From Eubacterium pyruvativorans (GTDB lineage: Bacteria; Bacillota; Clostridia; Peptostreptococcales; Anaerovoracaceae): 49,002 nucleotides of DNA. Positions 7,054 through 15,855 of the stretch are shown here, one piece after another. The notes beneath the pieces are model-generated. The model was not told where the DNA came from. It ran no database searches and was given only the letters and a program-made list of their open reading frames with translations. The stretch lies in contig NZ_FNBF01000013.1 of the NCBI RefSeq assembly GCF_900102225.1, forward strand, positions 1 through 49,002, in the 5' to 3' direction. The first letter of the stretch is position 1; each line of letters starts with the position of its first letter. Position numbers and translations under genes: made by a program.

Positions 7054-8504
7054 TGAAACTGATTTTCGAACGAAGTGTGCCGGGAAGAAGGATGTCCCTG
7101 TTCCCGGAGTGTGATGTGGAGGAATGTCTGCCGGAAGTACCGATGCGGGAAGCGCCGCCCCGGCTGCCGGAAGTCTCTGAAAATGAACTGGACCGGCACT
7201 ACACGGCGCTGGCCCGGGAGGCCAGAGGACTGAACGACGGTTTCTATCCGCTGGGCTCCTGCACCATGAAGCATAATCCGCTGCTGAATGAACGGATGGC
7301 CGCTCTGGAAGGATTCACAGGGGTTCATCCGCTGCAGCCGGCGGAGACGGTGACCGGCTGCACGGAAGTCATCGACACACTGGAGAAATATCTGAAGACA
7401 ATCACCGGAATGGACCGGGTGACCTTCCAGCCGGCTGCGGGATCCCAGGGAGAATTCACCGGCCTTCTGCTGATCCGGGCTTATCATGAAGCCAGGGGAG
7501 AAGGAGAACGGAATGAGATTCTGATTCCGGATTCCGCCCACGGCACGAATCCGGCCAGCGCTGCCATGGCCGGCTACCGTGTGGTGGAGCTGGTGTCCGA
7601 TGAAAACGGAATGATCGATCTGGAGGACCTGCGGCAGAAGGCGGGACCGAAGACGGCGGGACTGATGCTGACGAATCCAAATACGGTGGGGATCTTCGAC
7701 ACCCATATCCGGGAAATCACAGCCATCGTTCACGACGCCGGCGGACTGTGCTACTACGACGGTGCGAATCTGAATGCGGTGATCGGTCTGGTCCGGCCGG
7801 GGGACATCGGCTTCGATGTGACCCACCTGAATCTGCACAAGACCTTCTCCACTCCGCACGGAGGCGGCGGTCCGGGTGCGGGTCCGGTGGCCTGCAAATC
7901 CTTCCTGGCGGAATATCTCCCGGGACTTAGGGCAGTCCGGGGGGAGGCCGGCTCTTCAGATACCTGGCAGTACGTCCGGGAGAAGCACAGCATCGGCAAT
8001 ATGACCGGATTCTACGGAAACTTCCTGATTCTGGTGCGGGCACTCTGTTACCTGGAGAGCCTGGGGCGGGACGGCGTCCCGGAACTGGCCCACAATGCGG
8101 TGCTGAACGCAAACTATATGATGGAGAAACTGAAGGACATCTATCCGATGGCCTATTACAGAATCTGTATGCATGAGTTCGTGATGAACCTGGATTCCTT
8201 CCGTGAGAAGGCCCATGTGTCGGCACTGGACGTGGCCAAAGCCCTGCTGGACTTCGGCATCCATCCGCCAACAATGTATTTCCCGCTGATTGTGCCGGAA
8301 GCACTGATGGTGGAACCGACAGAAACCGAAAGCCGGGAAACACTGGACGGAGCGATCGCCGCCTTCCGGGCGATCTACGAAGCGATGGTGAAAAATCCGG
8401 AGCGGGTGAAGGCGACGCCGGCCACCACGCCGGTGCGGCGGCTGGACGAGGTGACGGCGGCACGGAAGCCGGTGCTGAAATACGGCTTCGGCGGAGCAGA
8501 ATAG
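7050..8504 (+). CDS. gcvPB: Glycine dehydrogenase (decarboxylating) subunit 2
   Basis: 484 residues, normal length. Catalytic half of the split P-protein. The PLP Schiff-base lysine is Lys264 in THLNLHKTFSTPHGGGGPG. Other marks: FYPLGSCTMKHNP, FQPAAGSQGE, DSAHGTNPASAAMAGY and YYDGANLNAV. Splitting into PA and PB subunits is normal in Firmicutes. Last gene of the operon; no clear terminator follows, and the next 790 bp are repeat-rich non-coding DNA. Confidence 0.96.
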   Translation: MMKLIFERSVPGRRMSLFPECDVEECLPEVPMREAPPRLPEVSENELDRHYTALAREARGLNDGFYPLGSCTMKHNPLLNERMAALEGFTGVHPLQPAETVTGCTEVIDTLEKYLKTITGMDRVTFQPAAGSQGEFTGLLLIRAYHEARGEGERNEILIPDSAHGTNPASAAMAGYRVVELVSDENGMIDLEDLRQKAGPKTAGLMLTNPNTVGIFDTHIREITAIVHDAGGLCYYDGANLNAVIGLVRPGDIGFDVTHLNLHKTFSTPHGGGGPGAGPVACKSFLAEYLPGLRAVRGEAGSSDTWQYVREKHSIGNMTGFYGNFLILVRALCYLESLGRDGVPELAHNAVLNANYMMEKLKDIYPMAYYRICMHEFVMNLDSFREKAHVSALDVAKALLDFGIHPPTMYFPLIVPEALMVEPTETESRETLDGAIAAFRAIYEAMVKNPERVKATPATTPVRRLDEVTAARKPVLKYGFGGAE

Positions 8505-8567
8505 GCTGGAAGCTGCCGGCGAAAGCCGATGGGGAGGGGAGGCAGGATGGAAACTGCCGTTGCGCCG

Positions 8568-8682
8568 GGTGCGGAATTCGAATTTTTTCGGATTTCGCAC
8601 TCAATTTCCGCTGAAATGGCCGGAAATCCGGGGCGACACGGATAGGGAGGGTGCGGAATTACGAAAATCTGATGTTTCGCAC
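8568..8682 (+). repeat. Intergenic repeat family 1, copy A
   Basis: 115 bp: a hairpin bounded by GGTGCGGAA and TTTCGCAC, then an inner ATTTCCG/CGGAAAT hairpin, the conserved GGCGACACG, and a second GGTGCGGAA to TTTCGCAC hairpin. Matching copies in the same order lie at 30288-30403 (minus) and 48645-48760 (plus). Confidence 0.85.
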
Positions 8683-8819
8683 TTCACTTCCCGAATGTCA
8701 AAATTTTACATCGTGTTTATTTTACTCAAAGCCGGGGATTATATCTAATCTTCGGCTTTTCTGTTTACTCTCTCGGCGCACTGTCGTTTCAACCGGAATG
8801 GTCGGACGACTGCTGCGTT

Positions 8820-9026
8820 ATTTTTTGTCTAACTCAACCAAAATGTATACAATCCGTCTGACCATTCAGGTGCGAAAATCCTGTTTTATCCAGAATCGCA
8901 CCCTCAGAGGAGGCTGGAATATATTAATCGGGATTTTCTTTCGGTTTCGCACCCTGCCAGCCGGCATTTTGGATGCGGATCAGGACTTTATAGGCGATTC
9001 CGCACATTTTCCATACAGTATACACG
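8820..9026 (+). repeat. Intergenic repeat family 2, copy A
   Basis: 207 bp bounded by ATTTTTTGTCTAAC (8820-8833) and TTTTCCATACAGTATACACG (9007-9026). Both blocks are identical in the copy at 29933-30149 (minus). Shared inner blocks are CAGGT, GAATCGCACC, GAGGAGGC, TTTTCTTTC and TTTCGCACCCT, in the same order. Confidence 0.85.
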
Positions 9027-9293
9027 AAAATCACGGCCAAACCGTCTGCCCGCCGCACAGGTACCGGCAGTGCGACCGCCTACTCGGCGCACCCTGGTAT
9101 TACAATCGTGATTTGTATACAATCTTCGGCCGGATCTCCGAACGACCGCCCACCCGTCGACCGCCCACCCGGCCCCGGTTTTACGAAGATCTTACAATTC
9201 CATGATAATGAAATTGATGTAAAGTCTCTATGATCTTAGTTGTAACAAGAAAGCAAGTGAAAAGACGGTTACAGTCTAAGGAGGGAATGAAGA

Positions 9294-10160
9294 ATGAAGA
9301 AGAAATCTTTGAAAAAAGTGATGACAGGAGTCACCATTCTGACGCTGGCATGTGCCATGCTGCTGACCGGCTGCGGGAAGTCCGGCGGCGGTTCTTCCGC
9401 CAAGTCCGGCGGGGATCTGTCCGGGAATGTGTCCACCAACGGGTCCACATCCATGGAGAAGGTGATCGGCGGTCTGTCCGAGCAGTTCATGAACGACAAC
9501 AGCGGTGTGAAGATCACGTATGATGCGACAGGATCCGGAACCGGTATCGAAGCAGCGAAGAAAGGAACCTGTGACATCGGTCTGGCGTCCAGAGACCTGA
9601 CGCCGGAGGAGAAGAAGGCCGGTCTGGTTCAGAAGACGATTGCGCTGGACGGTATTGCCATCATTGTGAACGAGAAGAGCCCGGTGAAGGATCTGACGGT
9701 GAAGCAGATCGCAGATATCTACACCGGAAAGATCACCAGCTGGTCCCAGGTGGGCGGCAGCGACAAGAAGATTGCGGCCATCGGAAGAGAAGCCGGTTCC
9801 GGAACGAGAGACGGATTTGAATCCATCACCAATACGGCAGACAAGTGCAAGCTGTCCCAGGAACTGACCTCCACCGGCGGTGTGATTGAGGCCGTCAGAA
9901 ACAGCCAGAACGCCATCGGGTATGCGTCCTTCTCCGATGCAGAGAATCAGAAGGGAATCCGCATTCTGACAGTGGGCGGCGTGAAGTGCAGTGAAGAGAC
10001 CATCTCCAACGGTAAGTACAAGATTCAGAGAAACTTCAACCTGATCACGAAGAAGGGTCAGAAGCTCAGCAAGCAGGCCCAGGCATTCTATGACTACATG
10101 ACATCCAAGGATGCGAATGACCTGATCATGAAGGCAGGAGTCGTCCCTGCGGGAAAGTAG
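9294..10160 (+). CDS. pstS: Phosphate ABC transporter, substrate-binding lipoprotein
   Basis: 288 residues from ATG 9294, set by AAGGAGGG; an ATG at 9287 is out of frame. Lipoprotein signal with lipobox LLTGC (Cys27), so membrane-anchored on the outside. Binds phosphate and delivers it to PstCA. Phosphate-site marks: NGSTSMEKVI near the mature start and REAGSGTRDGFE in the middle. It is followed at 4 bp by pstC and opens the cluster pstSCAB-phoU-regulator-kinase, so it is probably induced at low phosphate. Confidence 0.95.
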   Translation: MKKKSLKKVMTGVTILTLACAMLLTGCGKSGGGSSAKSGGDLSGNVSTNGSTSMEKVIGGLSEQFMNDNSGVKITYDATGSGTGIEAAKKGTCDIGLASRDLTPEEKKAGLVQKTIALDGIAIIVNEKSPVKDLTVKQIADIYTGKITSWSQVGGSDKKIAAIGREAGSGTRDGFESITNTADKCKLSQELTSTGGVIEAVRNSQNAIGYASFSDAENQKGIRILTVGGVKCSEETISNGKYKIQRNFNLITKKGQKLSKQAQAFYDYMTSKDANDLIMKAGVVPAGK

Positions 10161-10164
10161 CGAA

Positions 10165-11058
10165 ATGAAGAGTAGAAATAAGAAAAAAATCTCAGAGGCG
10201 GTGCCGCACATGATCTTCCTGATCTGCGGCCTCGTCGCTGTTACCTTCGTACTTTGTATTTCGGTCTACCTGGTTGTTTCCGGCATCCCGGCGATCCGGG
10301 AAATCGGGCTGATTCATTTTCTGGGAGGCACGAAGTGGGCGTCCACGGCGAAGAATCCGAAATTCGGCATTCTGCCGTTCATCCTGACCAGTGTCTACGG
10401 CACAGCGGGGGCGGTGCTGATCGGTGTGCCGGTCGGCCTTCTCACGGCAGTGTACCTGTCCAAGTTCGCGAAGCCGAAAGTCGCCGGAATCATCCGGATG
10501 GCGGTGCAGCTCCTGGCCGGTATTCCGTCTGTGGTTTACGGCCTGGTGGGTATGATCGTGCTGGTTCCGGGAATCCAGCACGCATTCCACCTGTCCTCCG
10601 GCGCCACGCTGCTGGCGGCGATCATCGTTCTGGCGATTATGATTCTGCCTTCCATCGTCAATGTTTCGGATACGGCGCTCCGGGCGGTGCCGAAGGAGTA
10701 TGAAGAGGCCTCCATGGCGCTGGGCGCGACGGAGACCGAGACCTATCTGAAGGTTTCCGTTCCGGCGGCAAAAAGCGGAATCGCAGCGGCGATCGTCCTG
10801 GGCGTAGGCCGGGCCATTGGCGAAGCCATGGCGATTATCATGGTATCCGGCAATGTGGCCAATATGCCGGGGCTGCTGAAGTCCGTCCGGTTCATGACCA
10901 CGGCAATCGCTTCCGAGATGTCCTATGCGGCAGTGGGATCGCTGCAGCGGAATGCCCTGTACAGTATCGGTCTGGTGCTGTTCCTGTTCATTCTGCTGAT
11001 CAATGTGATCCTGAACGTTATCATCAAGGGAAAGGACGGAGGCGGAAATGAGTCGTAA
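10165..11058 (+). CDS. pstC: Phosphate ABC transporter permease PstC
   Basis: 297 residues with six predicted membrane helices, the first at about residues 12-35. The inner-membrane EAA-type loop (EEASMALGATETETYLKVSVP) contacts PstB. Other marks: GILPFILTSVYGTAGAVLIGVPVG, AGIPSVVYGLVG and GRAIGEAMAI. It forms the channel with PstA. It starts 4 bp after pstS, and its end overlaps pstA by 11 bp. Confidence 0.95.
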   Translation: MKSRNKKKISEAVPHMIFLICGLVAVTFVLCISVYLVVSGIPAIREIGLIHFLGGTKWASTAKNPKFGILPFILTSVYGTAGAVLIGVPVGLLTAVYLSKFAKPKVAGIIRMAVQLLAGIPSVVYGLVGMIVLVPGIQHAFHLSSGATLLAAIIVLAIMILPSIVNVSDTALRAVPKEYEEASMALGATETETYLKVSVPAAKSGIAAAIVLGVGRAIGEAMAIIMVSGNVANMPGLLKSVRFMTTAIASEMSYAAVGSLQRNALYSIGLVLFLFILLINVILNVIIKGKDGGGNES

Positions 11059-11893
11059 AATCTGGAACGGCATCTGGAAAGGGGCGCTGTATGTTTCGGC
11101 AGCGGTGACGGTGCTTCTGCTGATTCTCCTGCTGGGATATATTCTGGTGAAGGGCATTCCGAATCTGTCCGGAAAGCTGCTGACCTCGGTCACCAGCTAC
11201 CTGACGAATACCATCGGAATTCTGCCGAACATCCTGAACACGATTTACATTGTCATCGTGACCATGGTCATTGTCACGCCGATCAGCGTGGGTGCGGCGA
11301 TTTATCTGACAGAGTATGCGAAGAACCGCAGGCTGGTCAGCGTCATCGAGCTGGCTTCCGAGATTCTGACCGGTATCCCGTCCATCATCTTCGGTCTGGT
11401 AGGTATGCTGCTGTTCACCCAGCTCATGGGAATCCGGCAGGGTATTCTGGCCGGTGCACTGACTCTGGTGATGATGACCATGCCGACGATCATCCGGACC
11501 ACCCAGGAGAGCCTGAAGACGGTGCCCCGGAGCTACCGGGAAGGGTCCCTGGCCATGGGCTCCGGAAAATGGTATATGATCCGGACGGTGGTTCTGCCGA
11601 ATGCGATCGACGGAATTGTAACCGGCTGCATCCTGGCAGTCGGAAGAATTGTGGGAGAATCCGCCGCCCTGCTGTTCACTGCAGGCTTCGGACTGGCGCT
11701 GAACGGCTTCTGGCATTCTTTGACTTCTTCGTCGGCGACGCTGACGGTTGCGCTCTATGTGTACGCCAGCGAGCGGGGGAAGACCGATGTGGCATTCGCC
11801 ATTGCGGTGATTCTGATCCTGCTGACGCTGCTGATCAACTTCATGGCGGATTTCGCAGCAAAACGTCTGAGGAAACAGCAGAAATCGAACTGA
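11048..11893 (+). CDS. pstA: Phosphate ABC transporter permease PstA
   Basis: 281 residues and about six membrane helices. Marks: GILPNILNTIYIVIVTMVI, ILTGIPSIIFGLVGM, the EAA-type loop SYREGSLAMGSGKWYMIRTVVLP, and GRIVGESAALLF. It partners PstC. The 11-bp overlap with pstC implies coupled translation. pstB follows after 23 bp. Confidence 0.95.
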   Translation: MSRKIWNGIWKGALYVSAAVTVLLLILLLGYILVKGIPNLSGKLLTSVTSYLTNTIGILPNILNTIYIVIVTMVIVTPISVGAAIYLTEYAKNRRLVSVIELASEILTGIPSIIFGLVGMLLFTQLMGIRQGILAGALTLVMMTMPTIIRTTQESLKTVPRSYREGSLAMGSGKWYMIRTVVLPNAIDGIVTGCILAVGRIVGESAALLFTAGFGLALNGFWHSLTSSSATLTVALYVYASERGKTDVAFAIAVILILLTLLINFMADFAAKRLRKQQKSN

Positions 11894-11916
11894 GATATAT
11901 TGAACTGAGGTAATCT

Positions 11917-12681
11917 ATGGAACATATGGACATTTCAATCGAAGCGGCGCACCTGAATCTCTGGTACGGCGACCATCATGCCCTGAAGGATGTGAATGTG
12001 TCGATCCCGAAGAATGAGATTACAGCGCTGATCGGTCCTTCCGGATGCGGCAAGTCCACATTTCTGAAGACGCTGAACCGGATGAACGATCTGGTGGACG
12101 GCTGCCGGATTGAGGGTGAAGTGCGATACGAGGGAAAGGACATCTACGACCCGAAAGTGGATGTAACACTGCTCCGGAAGAAGATCGGTATGGTCTTCCA
12201 GAAGGCGAATCCGTTTCCCATGAGCATTTATGACAATATTGCTTACGGTCCCCGGATCCACGGGATCCGTTCGAAAGCGAAGCTGGATGCAATCGTCGAG
12301 AAATCTCTGCGGGACGCAGCCATCTGGGACGAGGTGAAGGACCGGCTGAAAACCAGTGCCCTGGGCATGTCCGGCGGACAGCAGCAGCGGCTCTGCATCG
12401 CCAGAGCGCTGGCAGTGGAGCCGGATATCATCCTGATGGACGAATCCACCTCCGCCCTGGACCCGATCTCCACAGGAAAAATCGAGGATCTCTGTCTGCA
12501 GCTGAAGGAAAAGTACACGGTCATCATGGTGACCCATAACATGCAGCAGGCGGTTCGAATCTCCGATTACTGTGCCTTCTTCCTGCTGGGAGAACTGGTG
12601 GAATTCGGAAAGAGTGAAAAGATATTCTCCACACCGGAGGATAAGCGGACAGAAGATTATATTACCGGGAGGTTTGGTTAA
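11917..12681 (+). CDS. pstB: Phosphate ABC transporter ATPase
   Basis: 254 residues, typical. Walker [10 protein letters not shown] (40-48), Q-loop [12 protein letters not shown], signature [15 protein letters not shown], Walker [14 protein letters not shown], switch His in VTHNMQQA. Drives phosphate import through Pst[12 protein letters not shown] after the Q-loop is characteristic of PstB rather than other importer ATPases. Its stop overlaps the phoU start (TAATG). Confidence 0.97.
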   Translation: MEHMDISIEAAHLNLWYGDHHALKDVNVSIPKNEITALIGPSGCGKSTFLKTLNRMNDLVDGCRIEGEVRYEGKDIYDPKVDVTLLRKKIGMVFQKANPFPMSIYDNIAYGPRIHGIRSKAKLDAIVEKSLRDAAIWDEVKDRLKTSALGMSGGQQQRLCIARALAVEPDIILMDESTSALDPISTGKIEDLCLQLKEKYTVIMVTHNMQQAVRISDYCAFFLLGELVEFGKSEKIFSTPEDKRTEDYITGRFG

Positions 12682-13331
12682 TGCGTGCGAGATTTGACAG
12701 ACAGCTGGATGAATTGAATGAACAGATGACGAGAATGGGCATGCTGTGTGAGACAGCTATCGAGCGGTCCTCTGAGGCACTTTTGAATCATGATATCAGC
12801 ATGGCGGAAAGTGTCCGGAAACTGCAGGAACAGATCGGGGAGATGCACCGGGACATCGAGAACCGCTGTTTCCGCCTTCTGATGCAGCAGCAGCCGGTAG
12901 CCCGGGATCTTCGGACGATTTCTTCTGCTTTGAAGATGGTGACGGATATGGGCCGGATCGGTGTGCAGTCTGGTGAAATCGCAGAGATTGTGACAATGGA
13001 TGCCATCCGCTCCGTGGATCCGGAACTGCCAATCCGGGATATGGCCCAGAGTACCATCCGGATGGTGACGAGAAGTCTGGATGCCTTCGTCCGGAAGGAT
13101 GTTGACATGGCCCGCAAAGTGATTAATGATGATGATGAAGTGGACAGCTACTTCAATCAGGTGAAGAAGAAGCTGATCGAAGAGATCAGGACGACCGAAG
13201 AAGACGGCGCCATGGTGCTGGATCTTCTGATGATCGCCAAGTACCTGGAACGGATCGGAGATCACGCAGTGAATATTGCGGAATGGGTCGCCTACTCCGT
13301 TACCGGAGAAATGGAAGGATTGGACATCTAA
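12681..13331 (+). CDS. phoU: Phosphate signalling regulator PhoU
   Basis: 216 residues, the normal two three-helix bundles, with the repeated Glu/Asp-rich metal motifs ESVRKLQEQIGEMHRDIENR and DDDEVDSYFNQV, and the ending YLERIGDHAVNIAEWV. It links the Pst transporter to the phosphate sensor kinase and damps the response when phosphate is plentiful. It overlaps pstB by one base; the response regulator starts 3 bp after its stop. Confidence 0.95.
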   Translation: MRARFDRQLDELNEQMTRMGMLCETAIERSSEALLNHDISMAESVRKLQEQIGEMHRDIENRCFRLLMQQQPVARDLRTISSALKMVTDMGRIGVQSGEIAEIVTMDAIRSVDPELPIRDMAQSTIRMVTRSLDAFVRKDVDMARKVINDDDEVDSYFNQVKKKLIEEIRTTEEDGAMVLDLLMIAKYLERIGDHAVNIAEWVAYSVTGEMEGLDI

Positions 13332-13334
13332 GAT

Positions 13335-14015
13335 ATGATCTATTGTGTAGAAGACGATTCCAGCAGCAGGGAGCTGATGCTGTATACCTTGAAGACCGCT
13401 GGGTTCCGGGCAGAAGGATTCCCGGATGCCGGCTCTTTTCATCGCGCTCTCCGGGAGCGGGTGCCGGATCTGGTGATCCTGGATATCATGCTGCCGGATG
13501 AGGACGGCATCACCATTCTGAAGAAACTTCGAAGAGACTCCCGCACGGAAGACCTCCCCGTCATCATGGCCACGGCCAAGGGGACGGAATATGACAAGGT
13601 CATCGGGCTGGATCTCGGCGCAGATGATTATCTGGCGAAGCCCTTCGGTATGATGGAAATGGTTTCCAGAGTGAAAGCGGTGCTCCGCAGGGCCGGCAGG
13701 GAGAAGGAGCAGAAGCAGAATGTGCTCCGGATCGGCGGGGTGGAAATGGACACGGCTTCCCACAGCGTGAAGGTGCATGGGGAAGAGACCGAGCTGACAT
13801 TGAAGGAATACGATCTTCTGAAACTGTTCATGGAGAATCCGGGGCGAGCGTTCACCCGGGAAGCTTTGTTGATGAATGTATGGGACAGCGAGTACGCCGG
13901 GGAAACCAGAACGGTGGACGTCCATGTGGGGACGCTCCGCACGAAGCTGGGGGATCAGGCCGCCTTGATCCGGACGATCCGGGGTGTAGGCTATCGAATG
14001 GAGAATGAATTATGA
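13335..14015 (+). CDS. PhoB/PhoP-type (OmpR family) response regulator
   Basis: 226 residues. Receiver domain with acidic pocket Asp7/Asp8 and phospho-acceptor Asp50 in LVILDIMLPDEDG. The C-terminal winged helix (about 130-226) has LTLKEYDLLKLFMENPGRAF, then a TVDVHVGTLRTKLG and IRTIRGVGYRM ending. Position in the pst-phoU operon makes phosphate starvation the obvious signal. The next gene, its kinase, overlaps by 4 bp. I call it PhoB/PhoP-like because the sequence alone does not separate it from other OmpR members. Confidence 0.9.
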   Translation: MIYCVEDDSSSRELMLYTLKTAGFRAEGFPDAGSFHRALRERVPDLVILDIMLPDEDGITILKKLRRDSRTEDLPVIMATAKGTEYDKVIGLDLGADDYLAKPFGMMEMVSRVKAVLRRAGREKEQKQNVLRIGGVEMDTASHSVKVHGEETELTLKEYDLLKLFMENPGRAFTREALLMNVWDSEYAGETRTVDVHVGTLRTKLGDQAALIRTIRGVGYRMENEL

Positions 14016-15685
14016 CAAAAAAGATATTCCGTGCCATACTGCTGGGAACCATAGCGGTGCTGGTGTTCACCACGGTCATGCTTTCCGGCATCATGTACCG
14101 GTATATGACACAAGTGTCAGAGCGGCAGCTCAGGACCCAGCTGAACCTGGCCTCCCGGGGACTAACACTGGAAGGAACGAAATACTTCCGCAGCCTGAAT
14201 GATGAAAACGTGCGGATCACCTGGATCGACCGGAACGGAAAAGTTCTGTACGACAGCAGCCGGTCGGATGTTTCCGGCATGGAAAATCACAGAGACCGGA
14301 AGGAAGTACAGGAGGCGCTGCAGAAAGGGTACGGGGAAAGCGAGCGGTATTCCACAACCTTGACCGAGAAGATGCTGTATGCGGCCCGGAGGCAGCCGGA
14401 CGGCACCGTGCTGAGAATGTCGGTCAGCCAGTACTCCGTATGGATGCTGCTGGTGGGCATGATCCAGCCATTTGTCATCATCATCATCGTGGCGGTGCTG
14501 CTGTCCCTGCTTCTGGCCTCCCGTCTGTCAAAACGTGTAGTGAAACCGCTGAACGACGTGGATCTGGATCATCCGCTGGAGAATGAAGGCTGCGACGAAA
14601 TCGCTCCGATTCTGCGGAAGATCGACTACCAGCAGCGCCAGCTGGCCCGGCAGGAGCAGTCTCTGGACCGGCAGCAGGATGAACTGAACACCATTCTGCA
14701 GAATATGGCGGAAGGGATGATCCTCCTCCGCCGGGGCGGAAAGATCATCAGCATCAACAATCCGGCGGCGGAAATTCTGGGCATCACCGGCGACCACACC
14801 GGAGAAAGTCTTCTGCAGATCTGCCGTAATCTGGAACTGGAAGAACTGGTTCGAAAAGGACTGGATGGAACGCCGGCGGAGCAGGTTTTGGCGCTGGAGA
14901 GCGGCAGATACCAGGTGCAGGTCATGCCGGTCAGGGAGGACAAAGAGGTCCGGGGTGTCACGGTCGTTCTGTTCGATGTGACAGACCGTGAACTGGCGGA
15001 GCAGATGCGCCGGGAGTTCACGGCGAATGTCTCCCACGAACTGAAAACGCCCCTCCATGCGATCTCCGGCTACGCAGAGCTGATGCACAGCGGCGTGGTC
15101 CGTGAAGAGGACATCCATCACTTTTCTGGAAAGATCTACCACGAGGCCCAGCGCACCATCCGGCTGGTGGAGGACATCATCAGCCTGTCCCATCTGGATG
15201 AGAGCCCGGAGGACCTGGAATTCACGGAAGTACACCTGCTGGAAACGGCAAAGGACGTCTCCGTACATCTGGCGGAAAAGGCATCAGAGAGAGATATCGA
15301 AATCGTGGCGGACGGCGAAGACGCTGTCATGGAAGGCAATCCGTCCCTTCTGGCCACCATCATCACAAACCTGGCGGATAACGCAGTGAAATACGGCCGG
15401 TCCGGTGGGCGGGTGCGGATCCGTGTCGAAGACGACAACGATTCCGTGCACCTCACCGTCAAAGATAACGGCATCGGTATTCCGAAAGAAGATCAAAAGC
15501 GCATCTTCGAACGGTTCTACCGAGTAGACAAGAGTCATTCCAGAGATGTGGGCGGTACGGGACTGGGCCTCTCCATTGTGAAGCACGGCGTCCTGCTCCA
15601 TCACGGAACGATCTCCCTTCAGAGCGAAGTCGGGAAGGGCACTGAGATCCGGATCACCTTCCCGAAGAAGCAAACAGAAGAATAA
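14012..15685 (+). CDS. PhoR-type membrane sensor histidine kinase
   Basis: 557 residues. Membrane helices at about 8-28 and 145-170 flank an extracellular sensor of about 115 residues. A short linker and a PAS-like domain (about 225-325, starting ILQNMAEGMILLRRGGKII) follow. The HisKA domain has phospho-acceptor His342 in ANVSHELKTPLHAISGY. The ATP-binding domain has NLADNAVKYG, DNGIGIP and GTGLGLSIVKH. It should phosphorylate the regulator just upstream. Last gene of the phosphate operon; a bidirectional hairpin follows at 15715. Confidence 0.92.
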   Translation: MTKKIFRAILLGTIAVLVFTTVMLSGIMYRYMTQVSERQLRTQLNLASRGLTLEGTKYFRSLNDENVRITWIDRNGKVLYDSSRSDVSGMENHRDRKEVQEALQKGYGESERYSTTLTEKMLYAARRQPDGTVLRMSVSQYSVWMLLVGMIQPFVIIIIVAVLLSLLLASRLSKRVVKPLNDVDLDHPLENEGCDEIAPILRKIDYQQRQLARQEQSLDRQQDELNTILQNMAEGMILLRRGGKIISINNPAAEILGITGDHTGESLLQICRNLELEELVRKGLDGTPAEQVLALESGRYQVQVMPVREDKEVRGVTVVLFDVTDRELAEQMRREFTANVSHELKTPLHAISGYAELMHSGVVREEDIHHFSGKIYHEAQRTIRLVEDIISLSHLDESPEDLEFTEVHLLETAKDVSVHLAEKASERDIEIVADGEDAVMEGNPSLLATIITNLADNAVKYGRSGGRVRIRVEDDNDSVHLTVKDNGIGIPKEDQKRIFERFYRVDKSHSRDVGGTGLGLSIVKHGVLLHHGTISLQSEVGKGTEIRITFPKKQTEE

Positions 15686-15714
15686 CCAATTTCCCTCTTG
15701 TACATTTAAAGAAA

Positions 15715-15750
15715 GCCGAAGCTCGGAGCATCATCGCTCCGGGCTTCGGC
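15715..15750. terminator. Bidirectional terminator hairpin between phoR-type kinase and hisA
   Basis: GCCGAAGC.CGGAGC pairs with GCTCCG.GCTTCGGC around a short loop. The T-rich tail (CTTTCTTTAAA) is better on the minus strand, so it probably ends hisA transcription mainly. Confidence 0.65.
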
Positions 15751-15855
15751 TTCGCTGCGTATGGGGCGGATGACCGGCAGGCCGTCCGAAACGCCGAGAC
15801 CATATACAATCTGCCTGCCCGATCAGAATCCGATCAGCATCCGATCAGCACCCGA

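Larger units (their letters stand above)
8505..9293. other. Repeat-rich non-coding region between gcvPB and pstS
   Basis: No ORF here resembles a protein. The stretch holds a family-1 repeat (8568-8682), a linker, a family-2 repeat (8820-9026), more GTGCGA/CGCAC fragments up to about 9095, and a tandem CCGCCCACCCG pair near 9155. The region just before pstS is AT-rich with TATGAT at about 9229 but no good -35, as expected of an activator-dependent promoter. Confidence 0.7.

Noticed and set aside
8651-9205. Plus-strand 184-residue ORF between gcvPB and pstS
   Set aside because: It runs across both repeat elements, has no ribosome site and a low-complexity translation.
9180-9240. Pho box upstream of pstS
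   Set aside because: TTTACG and TTACAA are spaced about 11 bp apart, but only two weak half-sites are visible, too few to claim.
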